DNA of 64,000 bases. Origin: Branchiostoma floridae (Eukaryota > Chordata > Leptocardii > Amphioxiformes > Branchiostomatidae). Where the stretch lies: NCBI RefSeq assembly GCF_000003815.2, contig NC_049996.1:1908234-1972233 (forward strand). The letters run 5' to 3'. The translations under genes and the position numbers were made by a program. Of this stretch, positions 1 through 12,400 are shown one piece after another (within the stretch, counting starts at the first letter, position 1; each line of letters opens with the position of its first letter). The notes under the pieces are model-generated. The model did no database searches and had not been told where the DNA came from. It worked only from the letters and a program-made list of their open reading frames with translations.

Positions 1-373
1 TATTCACCATCAAGCTTGTAAAGGCCTAAGGCCCAATCTACACACAGTTTTTACCGATATCTGTGGAGATGTCGGGAGAGATCTAGAACGTAGGGGGCCG
101 GACACCCATGGTGCTTGCAGTCATAAACATATAGCGCGATTTTCCAAATGGCGTTACATGCTAATGAGCCTTCCCGAAGTTGGGAAGCATCTACACGCGT
201 GCGAAGCTGTCGGGGACCCCTGCTAAGCTATCGGTAAGGTATCGTACAAATGGTCCGGACCTTTCGGGAGAAATTTTCGAGATCGGGAAAAACCATGTCT
301 AGATCGTGCCTAACCCTTAGAAGGGCTAACTAATTTAGTTAGACCAAGTCCTTACATAACTAACATGACTTAC

Positions 374-490
374 CACAGGAAGTGGGTTCATCAGACCCAT
401 CTCCACAGTCATTGTCCCGATCACACACCCACATCTCGGGGATACAGCGGCTGCTGTTACAATGAAACTGGCCGGGACCACACGTCCGCT
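374..490 (-). CDS. LRP1: LRP1 exon 21: LA module, cluster II (last exon visible)
   Basis: 117 nt, phase 1-1, acceptor TCTATCTAG, donor G|GTAAGT. LA module [21 protein letters not shown] ending DGSDEPTSC. The usual C-D-G-D is C-D-R-D. No further exon is visible between 1 and 373, so the next LA exon lies off the left edge. Confidence 0.92.
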
Positions 491-3400
491 CTAGATAGAA
501 GAGACAAGTCATTTTCAATCAGAACTAGGGGTGGGTACCGGTACAGAAAATTCAGGTCCAGGTCCGGTTCAGGTCCAAAGGATCAGGTCCAGGTCCGGAC
601 CTGAACCTGGACCTGATGCAGTATGACTCATACCAATGGTCCATTTCACTAAAAAGAAATCTGTTTGGTGGAGTATTAGACTTACACTGGCGTTTCAGAA
701 TCCTACAACGCTAACTACAACTGTACGATTGACTGTAAGCCTTGGTAGAAATTACTATAAACTCTACTCTACTTCACTCTTGTTATTTTCTTCCACCTGC
801 AAGCGCCAAGACGTGTGAATGCCTGATAAAATAATCTGTTAATTTTCTAATCGGTCCAACATCCGGGCCACCTAATTTTTTTAGGTCCGGTTTTTCTGGA
901 CCGGTCCAATAAGAAAAACCGGTTTTGTACCGGTACGCTGTACCGATACCCAGCCCTAATCAGAACTACAACCTTGAAGTATATATAATGGACTAAGTAA
1001 TAAATGAGGTTAAGGAAGTCCAACTGTCTAGTACAAGATATCTGTTTTAGAGAAAACATCTTGGCCAACTTTAATTCTTTGAAATTGTTCAGAATGGTGC
1101 AATAAAGAATACTTCAACATATACGAAGCAAGAACTGTACATATCACACCTGCACAGAAAGTAACCTCTTAAAAATGTAATATTTAAGGATTAATGACCT
1201 TACTGAGATGTCATAATGCCTGATTCTTTGCTATGACTACCAAATAAAACCAGTTTGCATCGCTCACTCGGTGGTTTATTCGGTAGTTAACTTTAGAACT
1301 TGTTTTGGTCATTTTTCACAGGACAGAAATTATACTAGTTGATACAACACCAATAAGTGATAGTGCTTATCATAAAAAGTGTTGATGTACGTTGTACCAC
1401 ATCTCATTTTTGTATTGGCTATTTTAATGGATGAAATGAAGTGAGTATATTCCATTGACTGAGAAAAGTAGCACTCACCATTACAGCCGATTTCATCCTC
1501 CCCGGTCTCCCCACAGTCCTTGTCTCCATCACACACCCATCGGTCAGGGATACACCTGCTGCTGTTACACCTGAACTGGTTAGGCTGGCACGTGTGGCCC
1601 GCTGGAATGGAACAATCCAATACATTGTCATTCTGGTTGACTATAACCTCCTTTAATTGTGAAAGGTTAAAGTAGTAGCATAGCCTTGTAGAGGCCTTAT
1701 TGGCACTTGGCTCTCACGCAACAGTCATATTTCCAAACCAGGACGTTTGCGTTCATGAAAAATAAAAATGTTTATCGAGAAATAACACAGTATGCTGACT
1801 CTAAACTCCTACAATTGTGAAAGGTATGGTAGTCCCATAGCCTTGTAAAGGCCTTATTGGCAGTTGGGCTCTCATGCAACGGCTACATTTTTAAACCAGA
1901 GCCCCGTCGGGATGTTTGCGTACACGAAAAATGTAGCAACTCTGTAGCTAGCAAGGGACCATTATGGCCATGAACAGCAAGAGTATATGTCAAACATACT
2001 ACTGTACGATGTACTTACTGCATGCAGATGGTAGTTCATCAGAACCATCATGACAGTCCCTGTCCCCGTCACACTTCCACCGCTCAGGGATACACTGTCC
2101 ACTGGCACACGCAAACTCTGTGGAGCTGCACTGGGGGGATGATGTGTAGTTGGCAATGTCTGTGAAAAAAAGTGTAAAATTAGAGTTTGCACAAATGTGA
2201 ACTTCCTGTGTGAACATATATGTATGTATATTTGGGCTTGCTTGCCTTACGCTCATCCTTTGTGTGGATGCATAATATGTGTGTGGGAGGGTGGGTCTGT
2301 ATGTGTGTTTCGAGCTTGGTGTTTCTATTTCCATTTCTAATTTCCCCACTGGTTTTCTGTTCATAGTTTTTGCAATGACCATAAAAAAAAGGCATAACCA
2401 TAATTGTACACTAGCTTTTGGGCTGCTGGGAGGCTTGTACTTTTGTATGTTGTTGTTGTTGTGTGAATAAAGCAATCATCATTATTATCATCATAAATTC
2501 ACAACCAGCATTTCCATTACCGTACAGTATTGCACCCTGACAACATAAACCAAGGCAAATATTCCATTTTCTCTATTACATCATTGCAAAAGGCATTTAC
2601 AGTAAGTATACTACACATCTAAGAGACGGAGATGTTATGCTTGAAACATGGAGCATGGTACAAAGTTGGAATGGGTACAATGCTGCTCTATCCTTCTTTT
2701 TCTGTTTTGTATCCTTTCTTCTACAGTAATTGTTCTGTTCTATTCTATTCAGTTGTGTTATGTAGAACCTCACCTTCACAGTTCTTGCCATCCTGCATGA
2801 CCTCCTGTCCATCAGGACAGCTGCACACAGCCCTGTTCCCAGGGGTGATCAGGCAGAGGGAGGGACACACGTTATCGTTGGAGGCACAGGCATTCGAACC
2901 TGGAACATTAAACAAAAACCTTTAAGTTCGCAAGACTATACAGTCCTAAAGACATACTTCTGGTAGTCATACAAAGGTACTGTAGTTGGGTTGGGTACCA
3001 GTAAAATGCAGGTCCGGTTCAGGTCCAGAGGATCAGGTCCAAGTCATGACCTTAAACTTATTCGTTATTGTTTGTGAAAACTTGTGAATGAGCATTACTC
3101 AAAACAATGGTCAAGAAAGGAATCTGTTTTGTGGAGTATCCAACTCCCACTGGTGTCTTAAAATCCTATCTTGTTGTGAACAATGCTTGACTGTAGAAAC
3201 TAGATAGAAATGGTTACTATCAATTTTCTTCCAACAGTGACTGTTTACTAAAGGTAGAGAACGTACCTCCAAATTTTCCATGTCTATCATCTTGGACGCG
3301 GAGAATGGTCTAGTCTCGATCTCGCGAGAGAAACTACGCAAGCCTGGTCTAGTCTCGTATTCTTTAGCGAGATCGAGACTGGATCATTCTCCGCGTCCAA

Positions 3401-6400
3401 GATGTGCTGATAGGCATCAAAAATTTTGAGGTACATTCTCTACCTTTAATAAACAGTCACTGTTGGAAGAAAATTGATAGTAACTGTAAAAATATGTGAC
3501 TGATGAACCTCTTCAACGATAGATAGAAATGACTATAAACTCTACTCTAGTTCGCCCTTGATATTTTCTTGAAACAGTAAGCACCAAAACATGTGAACAC
3601 TTGCTGATATAATCTGATTTTTTTCAGGTCCATTTCGGTGACTGTCTGTCTCCTTCCTCAGGGCAATTCTGACTGGTTTACGGTATACTGCAACAACATG
3701 TGAACCAGTCAGAATTGTCCTGAAGAAGGTGACAGTCACCAAAACGTTGGTGTACTTAAAGCCGTGGTTGTGTAAAAAGAGTCTCTTTATTCACTGAACA
3801 ATACAGATACAAATGGCTATAACTTGACAACTTACCAGTTTGAAGACTCTTACTGTAGACCCTGATCTCGAACAGTGGAGCCTGATCAGACTTGATGTGT
3901 GAGATGCTGTTGTTGTTGTTCAGGTCTAACATCTTGATCTCCCCCGTACGGAACTCAGTCCAGAAGATGTGATTCTCGTGCAGGGCCAGGCCAAATGGAT
4001 GGATCAGTACGTCTCCTTTGTACACAACCTGAAAAAGGAAAATGGCAAAAATACCAAATAAATTTTTCATTCATGCCTTCTACAGTCGCTGGTGCAATGG
4101 CCGAGTGGGTAGAGTGTTCGCCTTGCATTTGGTAGGTCGTGAGTTCGATCCCCGGCCGAGTCATACTAAGGAAAATGGTACATGCTGCATTCTCTGCTTA
4201 GCACTCAGCACTAATGAGAAAGAGTATGGAAGTTATAAACACATCACTACCAGCAGACCAGCCCCCTGCTGTAGTGGCTTGCACATGTGTGGCCCAAGGG
4301 CTACTCGAAATGGAGATGGGCACAACCCCTAAGCTTCTACACAGATGTACGGGCAACTTTAAATTTTTTTAAACTTCTACAGTCAAAGCAACTACCTGTA
4401 AATAATTTAGGACAACCAGGCCATTGTGGTTTCTCTTTAAATTAGTGGTCCATTATATGATTTTTTCCAATGACCCCTCATTAAGAATCCTGTTTAAATC
4501 TGCTACTTGTCTATATACTGAGCACATGTTCTTGAAGTCCAGGAAGTGTCTTAAATTATCACTCAAGGTAGAAAATGTGACATGTATAAACAGTGCAAAA
4601 ACAATAATGTTTTAATTGTGACGAGAATTCTAAAACCACTGTTGGACTGCAAGACATTCAGGTGACTAAGGACGCAAATTGTAGTATTGGTGGTAGTAGT
4701 AGTAGTGGTAGCGGTATCCAGTGTTTGATAATATACGGCTGCTAGGGCCCCTGATACAGGAGCCCTGTTAGTCTTGACAAGTGACCACCTCTACATTAGG
4801 ACAACATTAACCTCGCCAATCTGACCACTTTTTGACAAGGACGCAAATTGTAGTAACGGTAGTAGTCGTAGCAGTAGTAGTGGTGGTATCCAGAATTTGA
4901 TAAATATACTGCTGCTATGGTCCCTAACACAGGGGTGCGCACTAACTGTCAGCTAGTCTTCACAAGTAACCACCTCTACATATGGACCACTCGACCAATG
5001 TGGTCACTTTTCGGTGCTCCTTTTGACATTTTTCCCACGATTGACACTGGCACAGAGAAACCTGTCTGTAGTGACCTCTTGTCCAAAAAGACCATATTTC
5101 ATCAATCCCTTGAGTGGTCATCTTGAACAGGTTTAAGTGAATATAAACCAGGGGTCTAGCCAGCGTCCGTTTTTCCGTCAATTGACGGAAATTTGCTGCG
5201 TCTGACGGACAAATTTTAAAACCAATCCGTCAACCTTGACGGACAAAAATCCTTGGTGGAAGCTACAGGCGGCTTGGGGACGCTGTCCACGGTCGGAAAA
5301 GCCACACACTGTTTGTTTTGCTATTGTTATGATTGTTGACAATGTGTGTCGGCACCCTTTCGCATACGATAATCTCATTAAAACCCGTTTTTCAAGGTCT
5401 CAGTTCAGTCCTTCTAATCAATTTTCGCGGTTTTCGCGACGATTGTAATTTGCTGACGGAAAAAAATTTCGAGCTGGCTAAAGCCCTGATATAAACTCAA
5501 ACACACCTTAACATCTCCTTTAGTCAAGTCCACCATCATGATCTTGTCATAGAAGGCATCAGCCCAGTAGAGTTTGTTGCTGGAGTGGTCCAGGGCTAGA
5601 CCATTCGGCCACAGGATGGTGGTCTTCTCCCTGTTCACAAGGTCCTTACGGTTGGTTCCGTCCATCCACGCCTGCTCGATCTTCGCAAACCTCTCGTCAG
5701 TGATGTCATCGACCCAGTCCGACCAGTACATCATTCTGTAAGATAAAGATGTAACTTTGAATTTCAGCTTGCCTTTTGGCCTAGTGGTTAGGGTTGTTGA
5801 CTCGAAACTTGGAAGTACTGAGTTCGAATCCCGGACAGGACACAATGTTGTACCCTTGGGAAAGGCACTTTTCACCAATTTCTTCACTTGACTCAAGTGT
5901 AAATGAGTACCTAGCTTCAGTAAGGAACTGATCCCTTGGCTTAGGCCAAAGATGTATCAATGTTAAATAAAGGGAGCTACACCTCTTGCACATTTAAGAA
6001 CTCACCAAACTTTTTGAAAAGAATAGGTGTCCTTCCCAGTATAAGTGAATCCAATAAATCTGTACGGATATACAGCTTGTACTCTTGTACTACAAATCTG
6101 GTGTGTTAGGCCATGACACAGCTAAGGCCTACTTCACATTTCCAAACAGGGGCCCAGCCAGGCAGCTTTCGGTTATGAAAAGTATGAAATTAGTATAATA
6201 TAAAAGACAGCAAAGTATACAAGATGTAAAGAGAATAGTCGTGGACATTACTTGTGAATATTTTTACGTAATACTACTAGTGGACATATCTATTTTTTGT
6301 TTCCACAAACAGCCCGGCCGGCCCCCAGTTTGGAAATGTAACAATACAGGAAATACAAACAAACAAACAAACAAACATACCCAGAGGTGGGATCCACAAC

Positions 6401-9400
6401 AATAGACCTGGGATGGGTCATGTTGCCAGAAATCAACGTCTTACGATGGGTCCCGTCAAGACGCGAAACGCTGATTGTGTTCAATCCGTCATCAGTCCAG
6501 TACAAGTTACCTCCGATCCAGTCCACGGCAACACCCTCACAGTTATTCAAACCTGAGAAATATGAATCATATCATCATGTCACTTGCTAAAGCACCTTCA
6601 ATTTTAGTCTATATACTGGATCTTTAAAAAAAAAAAACCAAAACATTTCCTAGAATACTGAAATTAGTTAGCAAGGCAGAATGAGAAATAAGCAATCAGA
6701 TATGTCAGAAAAAAAGTGACAAGGATTTTTCTTGCATAGAAATCGAGAAGCTGCTAAATGTTTGCTCAACTAGGAGCAAGCAATTCTTGAGGTGCCTGAA
6801 AGAAAGAATACTTAAAGAGTCGCTGAAATACAATGCTGCAGAAGAACTTGAATACATACATGTCATACTTATAACAGCAATGGGCACAGTGAATATATCA
6901 ATCAGGGCTCGAAGTACTTGTTCCTCTTGCCTGCAATATTGCAAGTTGCCAGAAATCTTACTTGCAACTTCATCAAACCTTTTTCAAATACAGGACATTG
7001 TTTCTACCCATCTAGATCTCAAGCTTTGGCTTGAATTTGATTCAATATACCTAGCCTGATATTTTTACTCTGCAAAATCACATGCTGTCAACACTAGTCT
7101 TAATAATTTAGAAAAGTGCTATCTAGAAAATTTTGTTGCAATCTAGAAAATTTTGCTGCAATCTAGAAAATTTTCCTGCAATCCAGAAAATTTCCCTGCA
7201 ATCTAGAAAATTTTGCTGCAATCAAGAAAATTCTGCAATCTAGAAAATTCTCCAGCAATCTAGAAAATATTCCTGTTATCTAGTAAAATTTTCCTCCAAC
7301 GCATCTAGAAAATTTTCCTGGAATCAAGAAAATTTCCTGCATTTAAAATTTTCTGCAATATGCAGGGTTCAGGAGTCAGAGTACTTCCAGCCCTGAAACA
7401 AATTGTAATCATCATGTTCTCGTTAGTCTCAAAACAAATTGCACCACCGCAAACCAACGACAGTACTAGTGGCAGTCCACATGAAGAACACACACTGAAC
7501 CTTCAGCACTCCAACCTACAAGCACACAAATCAAAATGTAGCCTTGTAATACAACAACAATTAAAGCACACAGCACTCCTTGTAGACAGCACCTACAAAA
7601 CACCACATGGAAACAAAGATGTCAAGCTGAAGTAGCCTGGAATCCATCCCATCCTATTTCCTCCTCTGAGCACTTTTCTATCTTCAGAAGAGTCCAGCAT
7701 CTGTCTCTACTGAAACTTTTGGTCTCTACTGAAACTTTTGGTCTTTACGTGCATCATTATTTCTACCAAGCAGTGAAATGGGGATCAAACTTTTGGATAC
7801 TTGTGTAAAAGCTGTTGCCATGCCAATCAGAGCTCTCCATTCCATATTTTAGGCATATATTCAACTTCAAGTGCAAACCATTTCTTTGTTCAACAGATGC
7901 TAGGCTATTCTATATCATGTAGCTGTAGCTCAACTAGGAGCAGCCTTGCAGTGGGTTGGTAACTAGCAAGACCCTGTTTTCTTTAGTTGGTATTGGCATC
8001 TCAGTTGGGGCTGCACCCATCTTTCAGAGGGATCAAAATAGGGGTCACTTGGTTGAGGAGGTGCCTTGAGCACGTTAAAGGGGAAAGGCTAGTAACCCTT
8101 CCTGTAAAAATATATCCTAATACCGAAACAGCAAGGAAACTTGCTGCCCTACATACCAATCAATAAACACTACAAGTGTCTGAACAAACGAACGAACATA
8201 GACAATCTTCATGGGAAAAAAACTAGAATAAGATGGATGCCAGGCTAAAGCTGAAACATACTGCCTACATCTCCAACTCTAAGCCATATTCTTGAAACAT
8301 TCAGAATCTTGACTTGGGTTAAAAACAAAGACATTGTGCCGAAAGCAAAGCTGCGTGAAGACACACAGTGAATGAGATATGAAAAATCAAAATCAAACAT
8401 CTTTCATGATATATATGTTGTATCAAGGCAACATCTCTGAAATAGTTTCTGCTTCTGGTTTCTTAATGTTAACAGAATTATTGAAATTGACGTTTAAGAA
8501 ATATTGAAGGTATTTGTAAAAGCAGAAACATGTACATGTAGGACATTTCTTCCAAAAAAAATTTTCCCCCAGATTTTAACCCTAATGGAAACAGGTCAAG
8601 ATCAGGCTTAGGCAATGAGAGCATATTTACTCTGAAAGAACCAGAGACACCAGTGAAGATTAAAACAAAGATGAACAGCTCTTCACTCAAAAACTTCACT
8701 CAAACTTACCACCCTTCACGAAATCACCGTCCTCATTGTAAAACGCTGCAAGAACAAGGACGGTCAGTTCTTAATTACTAGAAGCTTCAAAGTGACCATT
8801 TTCCTACCTCACACACGGGTTCTAGAGATACATACGGCATGTCTGCAACCAGCAAGCCCACTGCAAACGTCACTCTTTCTTGCACACTTTCACAACCATT
8901 AAAGCTACCATCCATGAAACAACATTTTGTATAGTCATGTAGCTGAATGCTTGTTGTATGATCCTAATATGTAAGACATGCCAAGGTATATAAACTATTT
9001 CTAAGTTTGATTTATAAACTTGCTATCTACCACAAGACTTATCAAAGGGCTAGCCAAATTAGTGTACAGTCTCGCGAAGATCATGATGTTCATGTCATAT
9101 ATTACAATCATTTTGGACAGATCTAGACTGTCTTAGCATAAAGCCTATAGGGCCTGGTCACATAGGTGGTACAATCGTCATATGAAAGCAAATTTGGGGC
9201 ACTGCTGGTGCAGTTGTGCAAGTGTCGTGAAAAATCTAGCTGTTTTGTTGCGGAAAAAAACTGTCTTGGATCATTCTGTCACAGCCTGCTTCAAAATTCT
9301 ACAACGTAAAACCGTAGAACAACCTACGACGAATGTGACCTTTCCTTCCCTTTCACTTTCATTAACCTACAATCACAGACCAGTACAAAAAGAAGGAAGT

Positions 9401-12400
9401 GAAATGAAAAGACTTACTGGAGTTCACCAGAATCTGGTGGCCTTCTCCGGTGATCTTTTGCCGACCGATCCTGAACTGGGTCGGGTCCGAGAAGTAGACG
9501 TAGGACGTCGCGGCGTGGTAGTCGAAGGCACGTGGGTTGTCCAGGTGTTCGATGGGGACCATCTTGTCAGTGTAGTCGTCTGGCGTGAGCGAGATTCCCT
9601 TGATGACGCCCGGCCGACTCTTACTGTAAATCAGGAACGTGTCATCTGTGGAGGCTGAAAAGTAAAAGCGTAAAAAGTGTACTGTAAATGCATCTAATTT
9701 CGCAGGGATTTAATTTCGCGGTAGTGGGAAAATGGACTTTTCGCAGTGGTTTTAATTTCGCGGTAACACCATGCACTTAAGTCTCTCACTGCCATGAAAA
9801 ATGTTTGCGGTGATTTTAAATTTGCGGTGAAGCGGCCCCCGTGAAAACTGCGAACATTAAACCACTGCGAAATTTTCTGCATTTACAGTAAATGATCTCA
9901 AACCAGAATAGAGTTATTCTTCCACTGGTCATGACAGAGAAGTCCAACACAAATAGATAAAAATTTAGAGGTTCAATTTACCAGGGAAATTCCTCAAGCT
10001 CTTTACACAATGAACAATGGACCACGGCTTAACATACTGTCCTAATAAGGAAAGTGCAACCCTTTCCAGTGGTGTGCATGGCGAATGATTTGAACTCTAT
10101 CCAGCCATGGGTCGTTTACCACTGGACTATGCATGTTGGAGTTGCTTTTTTAATCAAAACAAAAACAGTGATTTTTTTTTCTATTATGCCAAAAGACTTT
10201 GTGAGAAAAGATATTACAATAAGGTTCCACAAAGAATTCAACCTCCATGCAATTCTACAGAATGATTCATGTAAGACAAAAAGTGTTCAAATGTGCATGA
10301 CAAATTCCACTGAACTACTTTCATCAATGATAACCCAGAAGTACATGATGATTATTCTTACCAACACAACTACTGTAAAAAAAAAAATTCTACCATTTCT
10401 TTGGTGTCTTACCTTCACATTTTCCATCAGGCTTCAGGGTGAACCCAGGTCGACATCTACAGATTTTGGCGTCCTTACTTCCAGCCAACAGACAGATGTC
10501 CTGACACTCGCTATTCCTACAGGCATGGTCAGCTGAAGGGAAACAAATGCAATTTCTATAAAAATCACAGAATTGGTATATATCATGAAAGAAAATAAAC
10601 TTAGTAAGGCCCACTGTCTGCTAGGCAGAAACTGCTGAGCGACTGTTGAGTAGCCAAAATTGAATTTCTGTGATCACTAACTTCATAATTTTAACATCAT
10701 AGTTTCATACACAATACAACATAAAAGTATAACTTGAAAGACAACAAAATACACAGAATGCCAAAAAAACTTCTTTCTTGTCCACAAAATTTGTTCAGCA
10801 ATCTTCAGGCACTTAACAGTTGTTATGTAAGCCTATAAGATACTTTCATAAAGTACTTCATAAATCACTGCTCTAAACAGACATTTTTCACTTACTCTGC
10901 CTTCATGCTCTAAATCAGGACAAACTGACAAATCCTTTTTTAAAAATGGCTAATACTTACTGATTGGCTGCACTACTGGGTGGAACACTTTGATAGAGCC
11001 AGCATGGTTAAAGTCCCTGGCAAGAGTGACAATGGGAGCCGAGGTGTTCCAGCGATCCACACGGATGATGGTGTCCTCGTGCCAGTCAGTGGCATACAGG
11101 TACTGCTCAAACACTGTGATACCGTACAGGTGCTCCACCTAGAGATGTGACAGAGAATTGCAAGATTCAGTGTCTACAATTTCTTTTCTATTATTGTCCA
11201 GTTTTCTTCATGTCCACCAATGAACATATCATGCAACACGTTCACTAAGTGACGCAAACTTCAGCTTTTTCAAAACCAGTCTTATTTTTCTTACTTTTGA
11301 TGGCAATTTCTCCTGCAATAATGTCAAGAGGGTTTTGCATATTCTTTTCAGTTTGATTCAACTTTAACCTTTTTCCTACTGCATAACCCCATAACACACA
11401 AATTTTATGACAAAGAGCTACTTTAGTAGGATGAAGGTTAAAACTCTCTTGAAACAGCAAATAGTTATGTACCATACAAGGAAAGAAAGATGCTTGAATT
11501 CCCACAATCGAACATGACATTCATTTTCCCAAACGCTACTCACCTACCAAATATCATTCAAATCATTAAGATCTTTCAACAACTATTTGAGATATGCTGT
11601 CCAGAAACACTAATAGACAACCAAAAACATATTAACGTTCTTGGTGAAGGTAGCTTCACTAAAACTTACCATTGGTCCATGAGCAATTGTTCTCCTGTTG
11701 TATCCATTGTAGTCAACACTCTCGATGTAGTTGAGATAGGCATCAACCCAGTACACTGTCTCTGTCACAATGTCCAGGGCTATCCCGTGGGGAAGGACAA
11801 TCTTGCTTGTGACGATCTGGGATCGGTTGGTGCCATCCATGTGTGCTTTCTCGATCCTTGGTGTGGAGCCATAGTCAGAGAGGAACATCAATCTGGAAAA
11901 AAAAAACAGGAAAAATCTAACTTCTGTAGTGTAATTCTTCTCTTTCTTAAAGAGAGGACAGCTCAATGGACTAGTAGTACACATTACAGGTCTTGCAAGA
12001 AATAACAAAAAATCTAGGATCAGATCAAGTAATGAGTTTTGTGCATTTCTGTTTTTTTTTTAATCTAAGAATTTCTCTACAATGCTGTCCATGCATTTTT
12101 TTGCCTTTCTGCGAGACTTTGGACTCTGTGACAAAGCCTGATGCAACAACTTTGGACCCGGGCCAAACTGGCAATGCTGCAAGTCTCCAGCTACACCATT
12201 TTCTGCCTCTCACTTTGCTAACTTGGAACACAAACTTGCACACACACCAGGACAAACAAACACACCAAAAACAATACTCTGTAACAAACTCCATTGGATT
12301 TCACTTATGTTGAAGAGGGCAAATGCGAGGGCATTGAAATTAGGAAACAATTCAATGAAAGCATCAATCATTGCAAATATAAGACTTTGCCAAACAGTCT

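Noticed and set aside
4086-4165. tRNA gene with A and B boxes
   Set aside because: The head lacks a matching acceptor stem and is joined to a SINE body. The same applies to 5768, 10020, 39950 and 49336.
5414-5896. A single 160-codon minus-strand frame covering LRP1 exon 16
   Set aside because: Clear splice sites at 5735 and 5507 show that the ends of the frame are intron and MITE/SINE sequence.
7121-7350. CRISPR-like array
   Set aside because: The units are contiguous 20-bp repeats without unique spacers, in a eukaryotic intron.
9182-9658. 158-codon plus-strand frame
   Set aside because: It is the antisense of LRP1 exon 13 plus intron.
11490-12005. 171-codon plus-strand frame
   Set aside because: It is the antisense of LRP1 exon 10 plus intron.
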